A stretch of DNA of 64,000 nt, taken from positions 310,001-374,000 of the forward strand of contig JAMYHL010000011.1 of the NCBI GenBank assembly GCA_025531455.1. Direction: 5' to 3'. The DNA is from Apiotrichum sp. Y4204. Taxonomy: Eukaryota; Basidiomycota; Tremellomycetes; Trichosporonales; Trichosporonaceae. Positions 54,438 through 64,000 of the stretch are shown here, piece after piece (the first letter of the stretch is position 1; each line of letters begins with the position of its first letter). Under the pieces are notes generated by a model that ran no database searches, was not told the DNA's origin, and worked only from the letters and a program-made list of their open reading frames with translations. The position numbers and the translations under genes were made by a program.

Positions 54438-57400
54438 ATGGACGTGCCACGTATTGTGCGCACGCAGGTGACATCTGACGAGTTCACCCCCAACCCAGAG
54501 TTGGTGCAGAGTAAGCGAGAAAACACGCCACAGATATTGACCAACCCAAGGTATTAATACTGGTCAAAACAAGATCATCGAAGTCGTGCAGGCCCTTGGA
54601 CCGTTCCTTACTGCAACAGAGGATGATGTGCGGGTCAAAGGTAAGACTGTCTTTCGTTGTTTCTTTGATGAAGGATTGGTATCAGCTTCTAACAACTCCA
54701 GGTCTGACATATCTCTCCAACCTGATCGGGACTGTTGACCGGAAACAGATCAACCGGGCAGCTGGTATGTCACCCCTCAGCGAACTTGTTCTGATGACCA
54801 GCTCGAACATTGACAAACTTCTTTCTTGGAAAGCTTGATGACTTTGATTCCCTTCCCCCATCTCTTTCTGGCTTGCTGGTTCTCTCGAAGCTTGGAGTCA
54901 CCACCTTTGACGACGATGCGGCACTTGATGTGTACAGGCAGTATGTCACCAACGCAGCCATGACCAGGATACTTACTCTACAGGGTTGTGGAGAATGTGA
55001 ATATGAAGGCCTATGCACAGGCAGTTCGGCACCAGGTGTACCAACTCTTTGACTCGCTTATCGCCAAGCACCGTGATGGTGAGTCTTACCATATTTCACC
55101 TAATCTAATCAACAGCTTTCAAGGGCATGGGCGACGAGTTCATTTCGAGCTACACCAACATGGTCGATGGAGAAAAGGACCCTCGAAATCTCATGTTGTT
55201 GTTCGCGCTGGACCGCGTCATCTTGACAGATTTTAACGTTGCGGCTCGTATCGACGTGAGTGTACGTCGCAAATCATTTACTAATACGTAGGATATGTTC
55301 GACATCACGTTCTGCTACTTCCCTATTGCTTTCCGTCCACCACCAAATGACCCCTACGGCATTACTGCCGACGACCTCAAGATTGCTCTTAGGAACTGCA
55401 TGAGCGCGTCGCCGCACTTTGCAAAGATGGCTTTGCCGCTGTTTCTCGAGAAGTACCCTACATCGTCTGGACCGGCAATGGTACGCAAAGTTATGTTGGA
55501 TTGTTGCTGACCTGTACAGAAAGACCTTCTTCTCACCATCGCAGCGTGCCTCCCAGTTTACGGACAGGCTGCAGTTTCTGAACGTGGAGAGGAGCTATGG
55601 GAGTGCCTTAAGACAGAAGTACGTGCGGTGCGACCATCGGTCACTAACAGTCACCAGATTTTCTACTCGTCAGATCTCGGAATAGAGGCTGCGTCTTTGT
55701 CAGCTTTGGAGGCTCTTTTGCGGACGGTCTACCCATCGTCTACCGACACTCCTTCAGGTCTAGCTGAGACGATCATTAAACAATGTCTCACGGCTATGGA
55801 AGAACCTGAGAAGAACAACGCTCCAGGTTCTGCCAAGGCTCTTGCTGCTATGATTCGCGCGTCCCGTAAGAAAGCGTGGACGCCTTAATGCTGATCATTA
55901 CTTAGCCTCGACTGGCGCATATGCCCTCTCGCAAGCCTTGCCTCAGTCATTCCGTCAGTTTAACCGCCCTACCCTTCCTTCTCATCGGGAGCCCATCCTG
56001 AACTTCATTGTCACCTTCCTTCTCGCGGCTCGCTCCGTATATGCGACACCTGAGTCGAATCGGAAAGAGGCAAATGAGCGGACTCTTGAACCATTCCGAA
56101 GTGGTCTCCTTGACGTCCTTCGTGAGGGCTTGCGCACCAACGGTCTGAAAGGGCAGTCTGTGAAGGGGTGCGTAGCTCTGGCTGAGATTCCGGGTTTCTT
56201 GGGCCCTCAAGAGATCGAGGATATTGTTCAGAGCATGGATGACTTGTTGATCAACGACACCGACACTGAAGTTAGGTGCGTAGCTACGACACGGTGCGAT
56301 TGTGGCTAACATCATAGGCCGATCGTCATGAACGGATTGAAAACCATCGCTGGCGTCTTTCCCGACCTTATCCGATCTGTCACGCTTCCCATTCTTTTCC
56401 ACACGCTCCCCGATTATGCGCCTGCTGAAGCCGATGTTGCGGTTCGAGACAAGTACCGTAATGTTCTCGACGCCCTCACAGAGCTCTGTGCAATGCCTTC
56501 CTTGTTTGAAGCTCTCGTTGTGAGCTTTACAGCCAAGCTCGACCTTCTCTCGTCCGGACCGTCAACCACAGAGGGTGCCCCACGGGAGAACTCGGTGGCA
56601 TTTGCTTGGGACATTCTTTTCACGCTGCAACGCGTCATCGACCTGAAGGTTAAAGCCAAGCACGTCGACTTGCCCAAGTACTTCTCACAAGTCGTCCCCC
56701 GCCTTTTTGGTCTTGTGGTGACCGCAGCCCTGCCCCGCTCAGATGATGTTCAGCCTCTTTTCCGTGATCTTCGCCTTATCTCCACCGTGGCCAGCATTGC
56801 AGAGACGCTTTTCTGGGAGATGTCCCCAGAGTAAGTTGCTATCCTTTGGCATTGTCCGTTTCTTACGTTTCAGGAAGCAAGAGCCTGCGTTCAAAGCTGC
56901 CTACTCAGCGTTCGAGCTTGGGGAGCTATCCCAGGTCGTATACCAGCCCTCGTCCGTGGCTTCGAGCCCTGGATCACCGTTGCGACCGGGTGCTTCGCCT
57001 GCGGAAGAGAATCTCATTGCTCTTTATTCAGCTATGGTCAGAGGCCTCAAAGCTGAGACTGTCGCTCCATACTCTTCCGCACATGCCTTCCTCACCGCAA
57101 AGGTTCATTGGGCTGTTCGCGTCGCCAAGGACGAGTTTTGTCTCCGTCTCGTACTTGACCTGATTTGCGCGTTTGTAAACAAACGTGCGGGTCAATTGGG
57201 TGACACCCTCGCCCCTCTGCTGGAGACCATCTGGATGAAAGATATCCAAGACACTGAACAGTCATTCGAGATTCGTCGGAGGGGCTTGCTCGTTTATCTT
57301 CACGTGAGTTTCCATAATGGTTAATTTTAAGCTTACTTTAAGATCACCAAGGGGCTTGCGCTCATTCGTAATGATGTGGCGTACAGGGCGGCGGAGCGTG

Positions 57401-58220
57401 TTGTGGATATCCTCAGCTTGTCCAATCTTGATCCACAGTTTGTTGACGAGGCCGCAAAGGGCTTTGGTGTGCTTGCAGAAGCGGGTGGCAAGAGCTCCAA
57501 GGGCCGGGGTCAACATCTCACTGCCAAGGTAAGCTTTCTGTCCAGGATGTAGCAGTTAACAAACCAGCTCCTGTACGCCCAGAAGCTTTGGAGCTTCCTT
57601 CTGCCCAAGATCATCGCCGGAGACAAGGACGCCGAACCTAAGGGGCGACGGGCTTACCTCGTTGCCTTTGCGTCGCTTCTCCCGCTTGTCCCACCATCGC
57701 TGTGCCTCTCTGATCTTGCTACTGTACGTTGCCCATTTGCTGCCACTTGCTAACCGCAGGTTTTGCCGCTCCTCCTTCGCTGTCTCTCACTCCCCGATCC
57801 AGTTCAGCGGGCTAATGTGATTGTCACCCTCACTTCCATCCTCGAGACGACTACTTCGTCTGTCGAAGCGGATAAGCTGCTGCACGAACATGCTGAGACC
57901 ATGGTTGATGGCATGCTTGCGTCTGCGCTTCTGCGGCCCGATCTACCTTCTGCAGCCGTAAGTTTTCCGATTCCAAGGACCGAGATCCTACGTTGGAACA
58001 TGATTCAGGCGTTGACAAATACTTACACTGCTTTCAGCGCGTCCGAACTGTGGCGCTCACCGCTCTTGGGGTTATCCCTGATGCGATCCGATATGAGACG
58101 TTGCACCCCACGAAGAATAGGGTACTTCGCGAGCTGGGCAAGGCCCTGGACGACCCGCTTCGCAATGTCCGTCGGCAAGCTGTGGACACTCGAGCCCGGT
58201 GGTACTTGTATGGCAAATAG
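54438..58220 (+). CDS. MET18: MMS19/MET18, cytosolic iron-sulphur assembly targeting factor
   Basis: A HEAT-repeat protein of the CIA targeting complex that passes Fe-S clusters to DNA polymerases, helicases and other nuclear enzymes. The ATG at 54438 gives MDVPRIVRTQVTSDEFTPNP, then after splicing INTGQNKIIEVVQALGPFLT. The N-terminal domain motif DITFCYFPIAFRPPPNDPY with GITADDLKIALRNCMSASPH is characteristic of MMS19. The C-terminal HEAT region ends with IPDAIRYETLHPTKNRVLRE and LGKALDDPLRNVRRQAVDTR, the conserved last repeats that bind client proteins, and the stop is at 58220. At least 15 short introns break the gene. Length about 1,030 residues. Genetic links to methionine auxotrophy give the yeast name MET18. 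Confidence 0.93.
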
Positions 58221-59314
58221 TAGAATAGATTGCATTGATTCCAAGCTAGACGGCAGATTCAAGATCAATCACCTTAGGAGGACATTATCAGTAGAAAGCT
58301 GGTCCGTTCAGAATTCCACGCACGGTTGGCGGGATATCTCTTGTCATGGTCGATGCCATTCGAGGCGAATGTCTCAAGCTACGGCAGTTGCAGATCGTCA
58401 GGGGTTTTCCACGTTTTCAGGGTGACTGCTGTACAGCTATAGAGCTGCTGTACTGCTGTGCCCCCAGCCAGCCGGGGAAGGGGGCCAAAGGGGGAGAGGG
58501 ATTTGCTGCGTGGTTGGTGAGCATACGATTATACGGATAGGGTGTTTCAAATCAAAAAGGGTTCCTTCTTCCTATTAGCTCCTCCCCTTGACTACTAGAC
58601 CAGCTACTCTGTGCCCCGCAAGGGTGCAAGGCCCCCCATGTTCCTGGACACGTCCACGATGCCACCCTCTTCCTGCCTGGGACGCGCCCGGCTTTTGCTC
58701 CCTCTGTCACGACTACTGATCACAACTGAGACCCTGAAAAGACCTGGGATGACCTGGCTGGTCTGGCCGTCGCCGTCACTACAGTCACTGTCGGCCCTCT
58801 CCCCCTCTCCCGCGATCGCTCATCACTCTCTCTCTCTCCATTCGCCCATTCGTCCTCCTCCTCGTCATCGCTTGTCAAGGGAAACTCGTCTCTGCACGCA
58901 CGCTCTAGAGGTCGTCTCCGCGTCTCCGCACTCCTCCTCGTCATACATTCCCCCACTCCCCCTCTCATCGTGAACACCTCTTTATCTCCTTTTCTTCTCT
59001 CCAGTCTCGAGCTCTCCCTTCACACTTTTTCTTCCATCACTCCCGCCTTGCGCACTTTGGACCCAAAAACCGTTGTGCAGCGCAGTCCACGCATACGGCA
59101 ACAGCAAGCTGCACTCGCCACCGTCAACGACGCACACATAGAGAGCCACGCCCCGTTACCTAGCAGCAACACACCGTCGTGAACCTGGCGATCTCTTCAC
59201 AACGGCCATCCCCTGGTTCTCCAACGACTGCGTCCGCTGTCTGCTCTTCCCCTCCTGGTCCCCCCCTCATCCTCTCCGACCTTGTGACGGCCTCCTCGTA
59301 GGAGAACCACCACA
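58221..59314. promoter_or_regulatory. Intergenic, MMS19 to the RhoGAP gene
   Basis: About 1.1 kb. CT-rich sequence runs from about 58790 to 59060 and continues in part up to the ATG at 59315, which fits a long promoter/5' leader. CTGTACAGC-like words occur near 58431. No gene is visible. Confidence 0.45.
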
Positions 59315-62300
59315 ATGGCACCCGTCACACTCCCGCCCTCATTCTACAACTCGTTCTGGTCCCCAGATTACCGCACGGGCCTCGATGTTCTGTTCCGTCA
59401 ACTCGACAAGGGTGCTGCGGAAAACAAGGACATCGCTGCTTTTATTGAGGTAAGTTGTTTGTGGGGATGCATATGCGTACTCCGGAAATCCGGACATCTG
59501 CCAAGTGGTGGGCGCTTATCGGCATCGCCATTACTGGAAGTGGATGGTCATTACCGCCTGTTCCGGAGGAGGCAGTGGCCGCCTATCTCCATGCTCCTCG
59601 AGTTCCACTGACACCCAGTCTCAAGCCCGCGCACATCATGCGCTATCGGCTTCGCTCCTTGAGCCGCCTCTCTCACCAAACCGCACCTCTTCGTCTCTGC
59701 AACACACGCTTCTGAGCCTCAAGGCTGCGTCAAGCGCACGCGGTGAGGCACACCGTGCTCTCGCCGTGGAGCTCGAGGAGCACGTCCTTCTCCCATTCAA
59801 CGGATGGCGTGTCCGCCACGAGGACAGGCTCGATGCAGCTAAGGAGGAGCTTCTTGGGCGTGGTGGGCTAGTGGCGTCGTGGGAGAAGGAGGTTCATCGC
59901 CTCGGTGGAGTGAGTACCTTCTCCTGATTGTCTTGGGACGGACCACAATGGAAATTGCTGGTGATGCGGATTGCGGATCGCATAGCGCCCTCACCATCCT
60001 TGTGGTTTAGACTCGTTCTGACGTGGGTTTTGCCTCCACACTGACACACAGCTCCGTCAGTCATATCTTCACAAGAGCCGCAGTGCCGATGACAGCGAAG
60101 ATGAGTGAGTTGAGCCTTCCATGAGTCGGTCACAGAAACTGATGTGCCCCAAGCGCAAAGTTCGCACCAGCCACTGCTGCGCAGGAGGTTGCGGAATCAT
60201 ACACCCAGACCCCTGCCACGAAGAACACGCCCCTTCGTCGCGCTGGCACGGTTGCCGACAGGATCAGCGAGAAGCTCCGAGCCGCCCATGTTCCTCACCA
60301 GCGCTCTAGCTCGCTTTCCTCCTCACCAACAAAGCCCACAGCGATCAGCATTCAGACGCCTGTTGAGACCAAGAAGGAGGAGCCTGACACGCCTTCGTCG
60401 CCGAACCGTGAGGACGCCTTCATTCCCCCGACCGACCCGAATGGTCAGCCGATCATGAGCGGAGAGGTGCCTCCTGTTCCCAGCAAGGAGGGCAATGGAG
60501 CTGACAAGGACGTTCCCGAGCTTCCCGTAATCTTCTCGGGCCTTTCCATGCGTGTCCGCGACTTCAAGTCGATGCTCACTCATTTTGACCAGTATCTTCA
60601 GACTCACGCCGCCCTCGGCTCGGCTCTTCAAGGAGATCTCAGCACCCGTGCCGTCCTGGCTAGCCGCCAGCGCCATACCATTATCGGCACGTACGAGAAG
60701 ACCTTTTCTGGTGTCGAGGTTGTCGAGTGGCTCCGGAAGAACATCCAAGGCCTCAACGGCGAATGGGACCGTGGAGAGGACGCCGCTGGGGAGCTGCAGC
60801 GCATGGGTCACCTTAGCCGCATTGGTGTGGGCCGTGGTTTTGAGCCCACCGACGACACCTTCTATACGCTCAAGGTGAATCCTGCCGAGGGAACCGCTCT
60901 CTCCACTCTCCAGAGCTCGTTTAAGGAGATCAACATCTCCTCTCCTACCACCAACTACGCATCGCTCATCAAGAACTATCTTCCCACATCGCTTGCCAAT
61001 TCGGATGAACCAGTGCACATCCGTCTTCGCCGGGAAGCCAACAAGGCCAACGAAGCCTACCGCTTCGGTGTTGGTGAAGCTGAGGCCAAGCGTCTTGACA
61101 TGGAGGAGAAGATCGAGCGTGGACTTCGCATTTGGGAGAAGTGGGAGCGTGAGCGTCTCGGCGTCGTCTCCTCGGTCCTCAAGCACTATGAACAGACCAT
61201 TGGCAAGCTCCCGGCACGTCTTGCCGGTCTCCAGGAGAGCACTGAGCTTTCTGTCGAGGCGTTCAATCCCGAGGCCGACCTTAAGGCCCTCATTGAGGGT
61301 AGCCGTACCGGCCCCTTCCGTCCTCGCCCTCATATCTACGAGAGCATGGAAGGTGACGCTCCAGATGTCAACTTTGGTATCGACCTTCGCCGCTGGGCCG
61401 GTGAGGGGGCGTGGAAGCAGATGGTTCAGGGCCCTCACCGCCCTGCCGATGCTATTCCCGACGTTCTCATGGCACTTCTGCAGGCGTTCAACGACATGGC
61501 TGCCGATCTGGAGCCCATCGAGCGTCGCAAGTCGTGGATATACGAGGTTCCGCTCCAAGAGACGCACATGCTCCGCAGCAGTATCAACTCGGCTCAGCTC
61601 ACTGTTGACGACATGGTGACAATTTCCAAGAAGTTCAATGTTCCCATTGTCGCTGCTACGATCAAGCTCTGGCTCCTCGAACTCAGCCCCCCTGTTCTCG
61701 GATGGGAGGGTTGGGAGGACGCAAAGGCCGTGTACCCCTCAGTCGGCGCCGACCAGGAACGTGACATGACCTCGGCTGTCACTTCCGTGCTTGGTCGTCT
61801 CCCAGCCCCCCAGCTGTTTACTCTTAATGCTGTCGTTAAAAATTGGAAGGAGTGAGTCGTTCAGCTTTCAGAACCAGACTGACATCAGCCTTATTGCGTC
61901 CACCCAGTCTGAAACAGACGACGACTCAGTTTACATAACCAAACTCGCTCTTTCGGCTGGTCGTTGCATCCTCCGCCCGCAATATGACACGGAGCTCACT
62001 ATTCAGGATCGTACTCCCGGCCTCTTCCTTGCCGACCTGATTGAAAACTACGACAACGTGTTCCCCAATCTCCTCGAGAAGAAGAAGCACCAGGTTGAGC
62101 GTCCTATGCCCTACCGCAAGCGCACAGCCCTTGTCGACCAGCGCATGTCACGCACTCGCCTCTCAGAGAATGAGACCGCCGTGCCTCAAACTGCTGAGCA
62201 GATCCGCGCGACCTCTCCTCGTCCAGCGGAGTCCGTTAGCAGTCCAGTTCCAGCCGTCGCCCCTGCTGCTCCCCCAGCTGCCGCCCATGATGCCGCCCCT

Positions 62301-62813
62301 GCTGCTGTTCCTGCTTCAACTCCAATTCCTGCGGCGGCCCCTGTCGTTGCTGCACCCCCTCCAGTTTCCGCCCCACCCGCCCAGGAGGAAACACCTGTCA
62401 ATGTTATTCCCCCGACACCTAACATGGCCGCTGTCTCGGGAGATGCCGCTGATTCGGACGAGGACGAACCGCCGTTCGAGGTCCCGATGGACATCCCGCC
62501 TGGCGGACAGCCACCAATGCCGCCTAGGATTCAGACCGCTAGCAACGCCCTCAACCGCACACAAGGCCGTGCTTCGCCAGTGCCCGCCTCCCCTGCAGGT
62601 GGATCGTCCCCAACACACGCCGCCCGGTCTTCCGCTGGCGGAGATGAGATGATCGGCCACGGCGGTGGTCTCAAGCGTAACACTTCGCAAGAAACCAGTC
62701 GCCTCCGGGGACCCAAGGGTGCCCGTGGCCCCCGCACCGGTCCTGGCAGTGTCAGCGGTCACACGAGCCGCGGCTCAGTGAGCGCCATCGCCGCGCAGTT
62801 TGAGGGAAAGTAA
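59315..62813 (+). CDS. RGD2: F-BAR, DEP and RhoGAP domain protein (Rgd2 type)
   Basis: A membrane-binding regulator of Rho/Cdc42-type GTPases. The start MAPVTLPPSFYNSFWSPDYR leads to an F-BAR region (LAVELEEHVLLPFNGWRVRH). A DEP domain follows (YEKTFSGVEVVEWLRKNIQG, DTFYTLKV), apparently inserted inside the F-BAR, as known for Rgd2. A second coiled segment follows (AKRLDMEEKIERGLRIWEKW; LGVVSSVLKHYEQTIGKLPA). The RhoGAP part reads AIPDVLMALLQAFNDMAADL, IYEVPLQETHMLRSSIN and VAATIKLWLLELSPPVLGWE. At the position usually filled by the catalytic Arg finger (IFRxS) it has IYEVP. The C-terminal 230 residues are Pro/Ala-rich and disordered. At least four introns, including joins SEDD-AKFAPATAA and WKD-LIASTQSE. 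About 1,010 residues. Confidence 0.88.
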
Positions 62814-63440
62814 GCTTGGGCTTACAGTAGACAGTGGGGTTAGGGGAAGGAAGTTGACCTTGGTGGCAGTAGGTGGCAAATAGCCAACATGGCGACCATA
62901 GCCCACGGCAGCTTTGGGGACGTGTATACCCATCCGGAGCCGAGCTAGACGCACGCATGATTTGACAAGAGATGTTACGAGATTAGCTTTCCGAAGCAAG
63001 CTGTGGTTAGAAACTCGACACGACAGGCGCAGCTCTTATGATCAGTACAAGTGCTGTGGTCGTGTACGATGGACTGATGTGATGGATGGAAACAGACGCA
63101 AGGATGTGATAATAAACTCCTGGGGGAGACGTTTCTGTTGCTGTTATCAGATCACGTGACCGCTTCCCTGTCCACGATCGCTGCTCGCCCAGGTCGAGGC
63201 CATCAATGACATACTGGCCAGCCCATCGAGGATGGTGCACGTCAAACGACCAACTCTATCCTCTGCAACAGTACGGTCCATTCTTCACTTTGGTATCCCT
63301 CCTTTGGTTACCCCTCGGTGCGCCGCTGCTCACCACTGCCGTTAATTCGCCGTCTTGCCTTCTCCACCTTTTTATCCACTCCACTTGGACCCCAGCCTGG
63401 CCTCCGGTGGGAGCCCTGACGACCCCACCCGGCCGTGACA
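62814..63440. promoter_or_regulatory. Intergenic, RhoGAP gene to AP-3 delta
   Basis: About 630 bp. The last 150 bp are CT/CC-rich and lead directly to the AP-3 delta start codon. No gene is visible. Confidence 0.4.
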
Positions 63441-64000
63441 ATGTTTGAACGAACGCTGCAAGATCTTATCCGCGGCCTGCGTGCGCACAAGGCGTCGTCG
63501 CGCGCGCAGGAGGATGCGTTCCTCGCCGAGGCCATGACGGAGATTAGGGAGGAGCTGCGTGGTAAAGACATGACTCTCAAGTCGGAGGCCGTGCTCAAGA
63601 TGTGCTACGTGAGTGAGGAAGCTGCGTCGCGGCAGGGTGTGGATCTGGTGGCCACCAGGTCATGGCTCGCGACAACGATCTGGGACATTTGGCCGCATAT
63701 GGTTCGCGATGTCAAGGACGCGCAAGAACAGTGTTCTCCAGCCATGGACCGCGGAGAAGTCGTGCTGACGGCAGCTCATGATGCTGTATCCGATTCCGGC
63801 GCCAACGGGCTTTGCGTTCCATGTCGTGGAGACGATGAGCTCTCCACGATATCACCAGAAGCGTAAGCAACTCTTATAGGGTCTGTTATTGATATCAGAA
63901 CTCGGCTACATGGCCGCGCCGATGGCGTTTAACAGCGAGTCGGAAGAAGTGGTTCTGACGGTGAACGGCATCAAGAAGGACCTGCTCTCGCCTCACGTCG
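63441..64000 (+). CDS. APL5: AP-3 complex subunit delta, N-terminal part (runs off the right edge)
   Basis: Delta adaptin is a large subunit of the AP-3 coat, which carries cargo such as alkaline phosphatase and the SNARE Vam3 to the vacuole. The ATG at 63441 gives MFERTLQDLIRGLRAHKASS and EDAFLAEAMTEIREELRGKD. A donor after KMCY (63609) and an acceptor before CTCATGATG (about 63777) give LMMLYPIPAPTGFAFHVVET. A second intron (about 63867-63898) gives QLGYMAAPMAFNSESEEVVL and TVNGIKKDLLSPHV at the edge. The order matches the first HEAT repeats of AP-3 delta (KLTYLxMLG, GYLAAS, LTTNQIRKDL in others). The rest of the gene lies outside. Confidence 0.92.

Noticed and set aside
60323..61567. 414-codon open frame on the minus strand opposite the RhoGAP gene
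   Set aside because: Same cause: antisense of a GC3-rich exon. The sense strand has clear DEP and RhoGAP motifs.

Overview
The window is nuclear DNA from a basidiomycete fungus, most likely a tremellomycete yeast of the Trichosporonales/Cryptococcus type. Genes are dense and on both strands. The conserved genes are cut by many short introns (about 35-200 nt, GT-AG, with CTAAC/CTGAC-like branch sites). UTRs are pyrimidine-rich, and the orthologues are typical fungal housekeeping genes. There is no operon structure, rRNA, tRNA, CRISPR array or recognisable transposon. Genus-level placement is inference.

Left block (1-26.9 kb), conserved genes. In order: a SET-domain protein cut by the left edge (-), a peroxisomal AMP-forming acyl-CoA synthetase (-), mitochondrial tRNA 2-thiouridylase MTU1 (+), a second SET-domain protein (+), splicing factor CWC22 (-), phosphoacetylglucosamine mutase PCM1 (+), a MEMO1-family protein (+), complex I subunit NDUFB10 (-), a Pumilio-repeat RNA-binding protein with a long pyrimidine-rich leader (+), U3 processome factor IMP4 (-) and vacuolar endopolyphosphatase PPN1 (+).

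Middle block (27.3-44.8 kb), accessory in character. Three single-exon BTB/POZ-like genes (27.4-28.7 kb -, 35.9-37.1 kb +, 40.6-41.8 kb +) appear to form one divergent family whose members share a C-terminal Cys-x-x-Cys motif. Among them lie checkpoint clamp subunit RAD9 (+), a secreted class 3 lipase (-) and an arrestin-domain trafficking adaptor (-). The block ends with a tandem pair of unrecognised genes (42.8-43.2 and 43.8-44.8 kb). Both end in the same small four-cysteine module, split by an intron at the same codon and phase. Intergenic spaces here are long (1-2.5 kb), and the BTB and lipase genes have no introns. This block is the best place to look for undescribed biology.

Right block (44.9-64 kb), conserved genes again. 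In order: eIF3c/NIP1 (-), a SRO7/tomosyn-type exocytosis WD40 protein with a C-terminal SNARE-like segment (-), MMS19/MET18 of cytosolic Fe-S assembly (+), an F-BAR/DEP/RhoGAP protein of the Rgd2 type (+), and the start of AP-3 delta adaptin (+), cut by the right edge.

Most genes are independent units. The main shared regulatory hint is a perfect TGTGGGGCCCCACA palindrome about 185-210 bp upstream of both the PCM1 and MEMO1 start codons. Exon borders were read by eye from splice signals and family conservation, so spans of spliced genes include introns.
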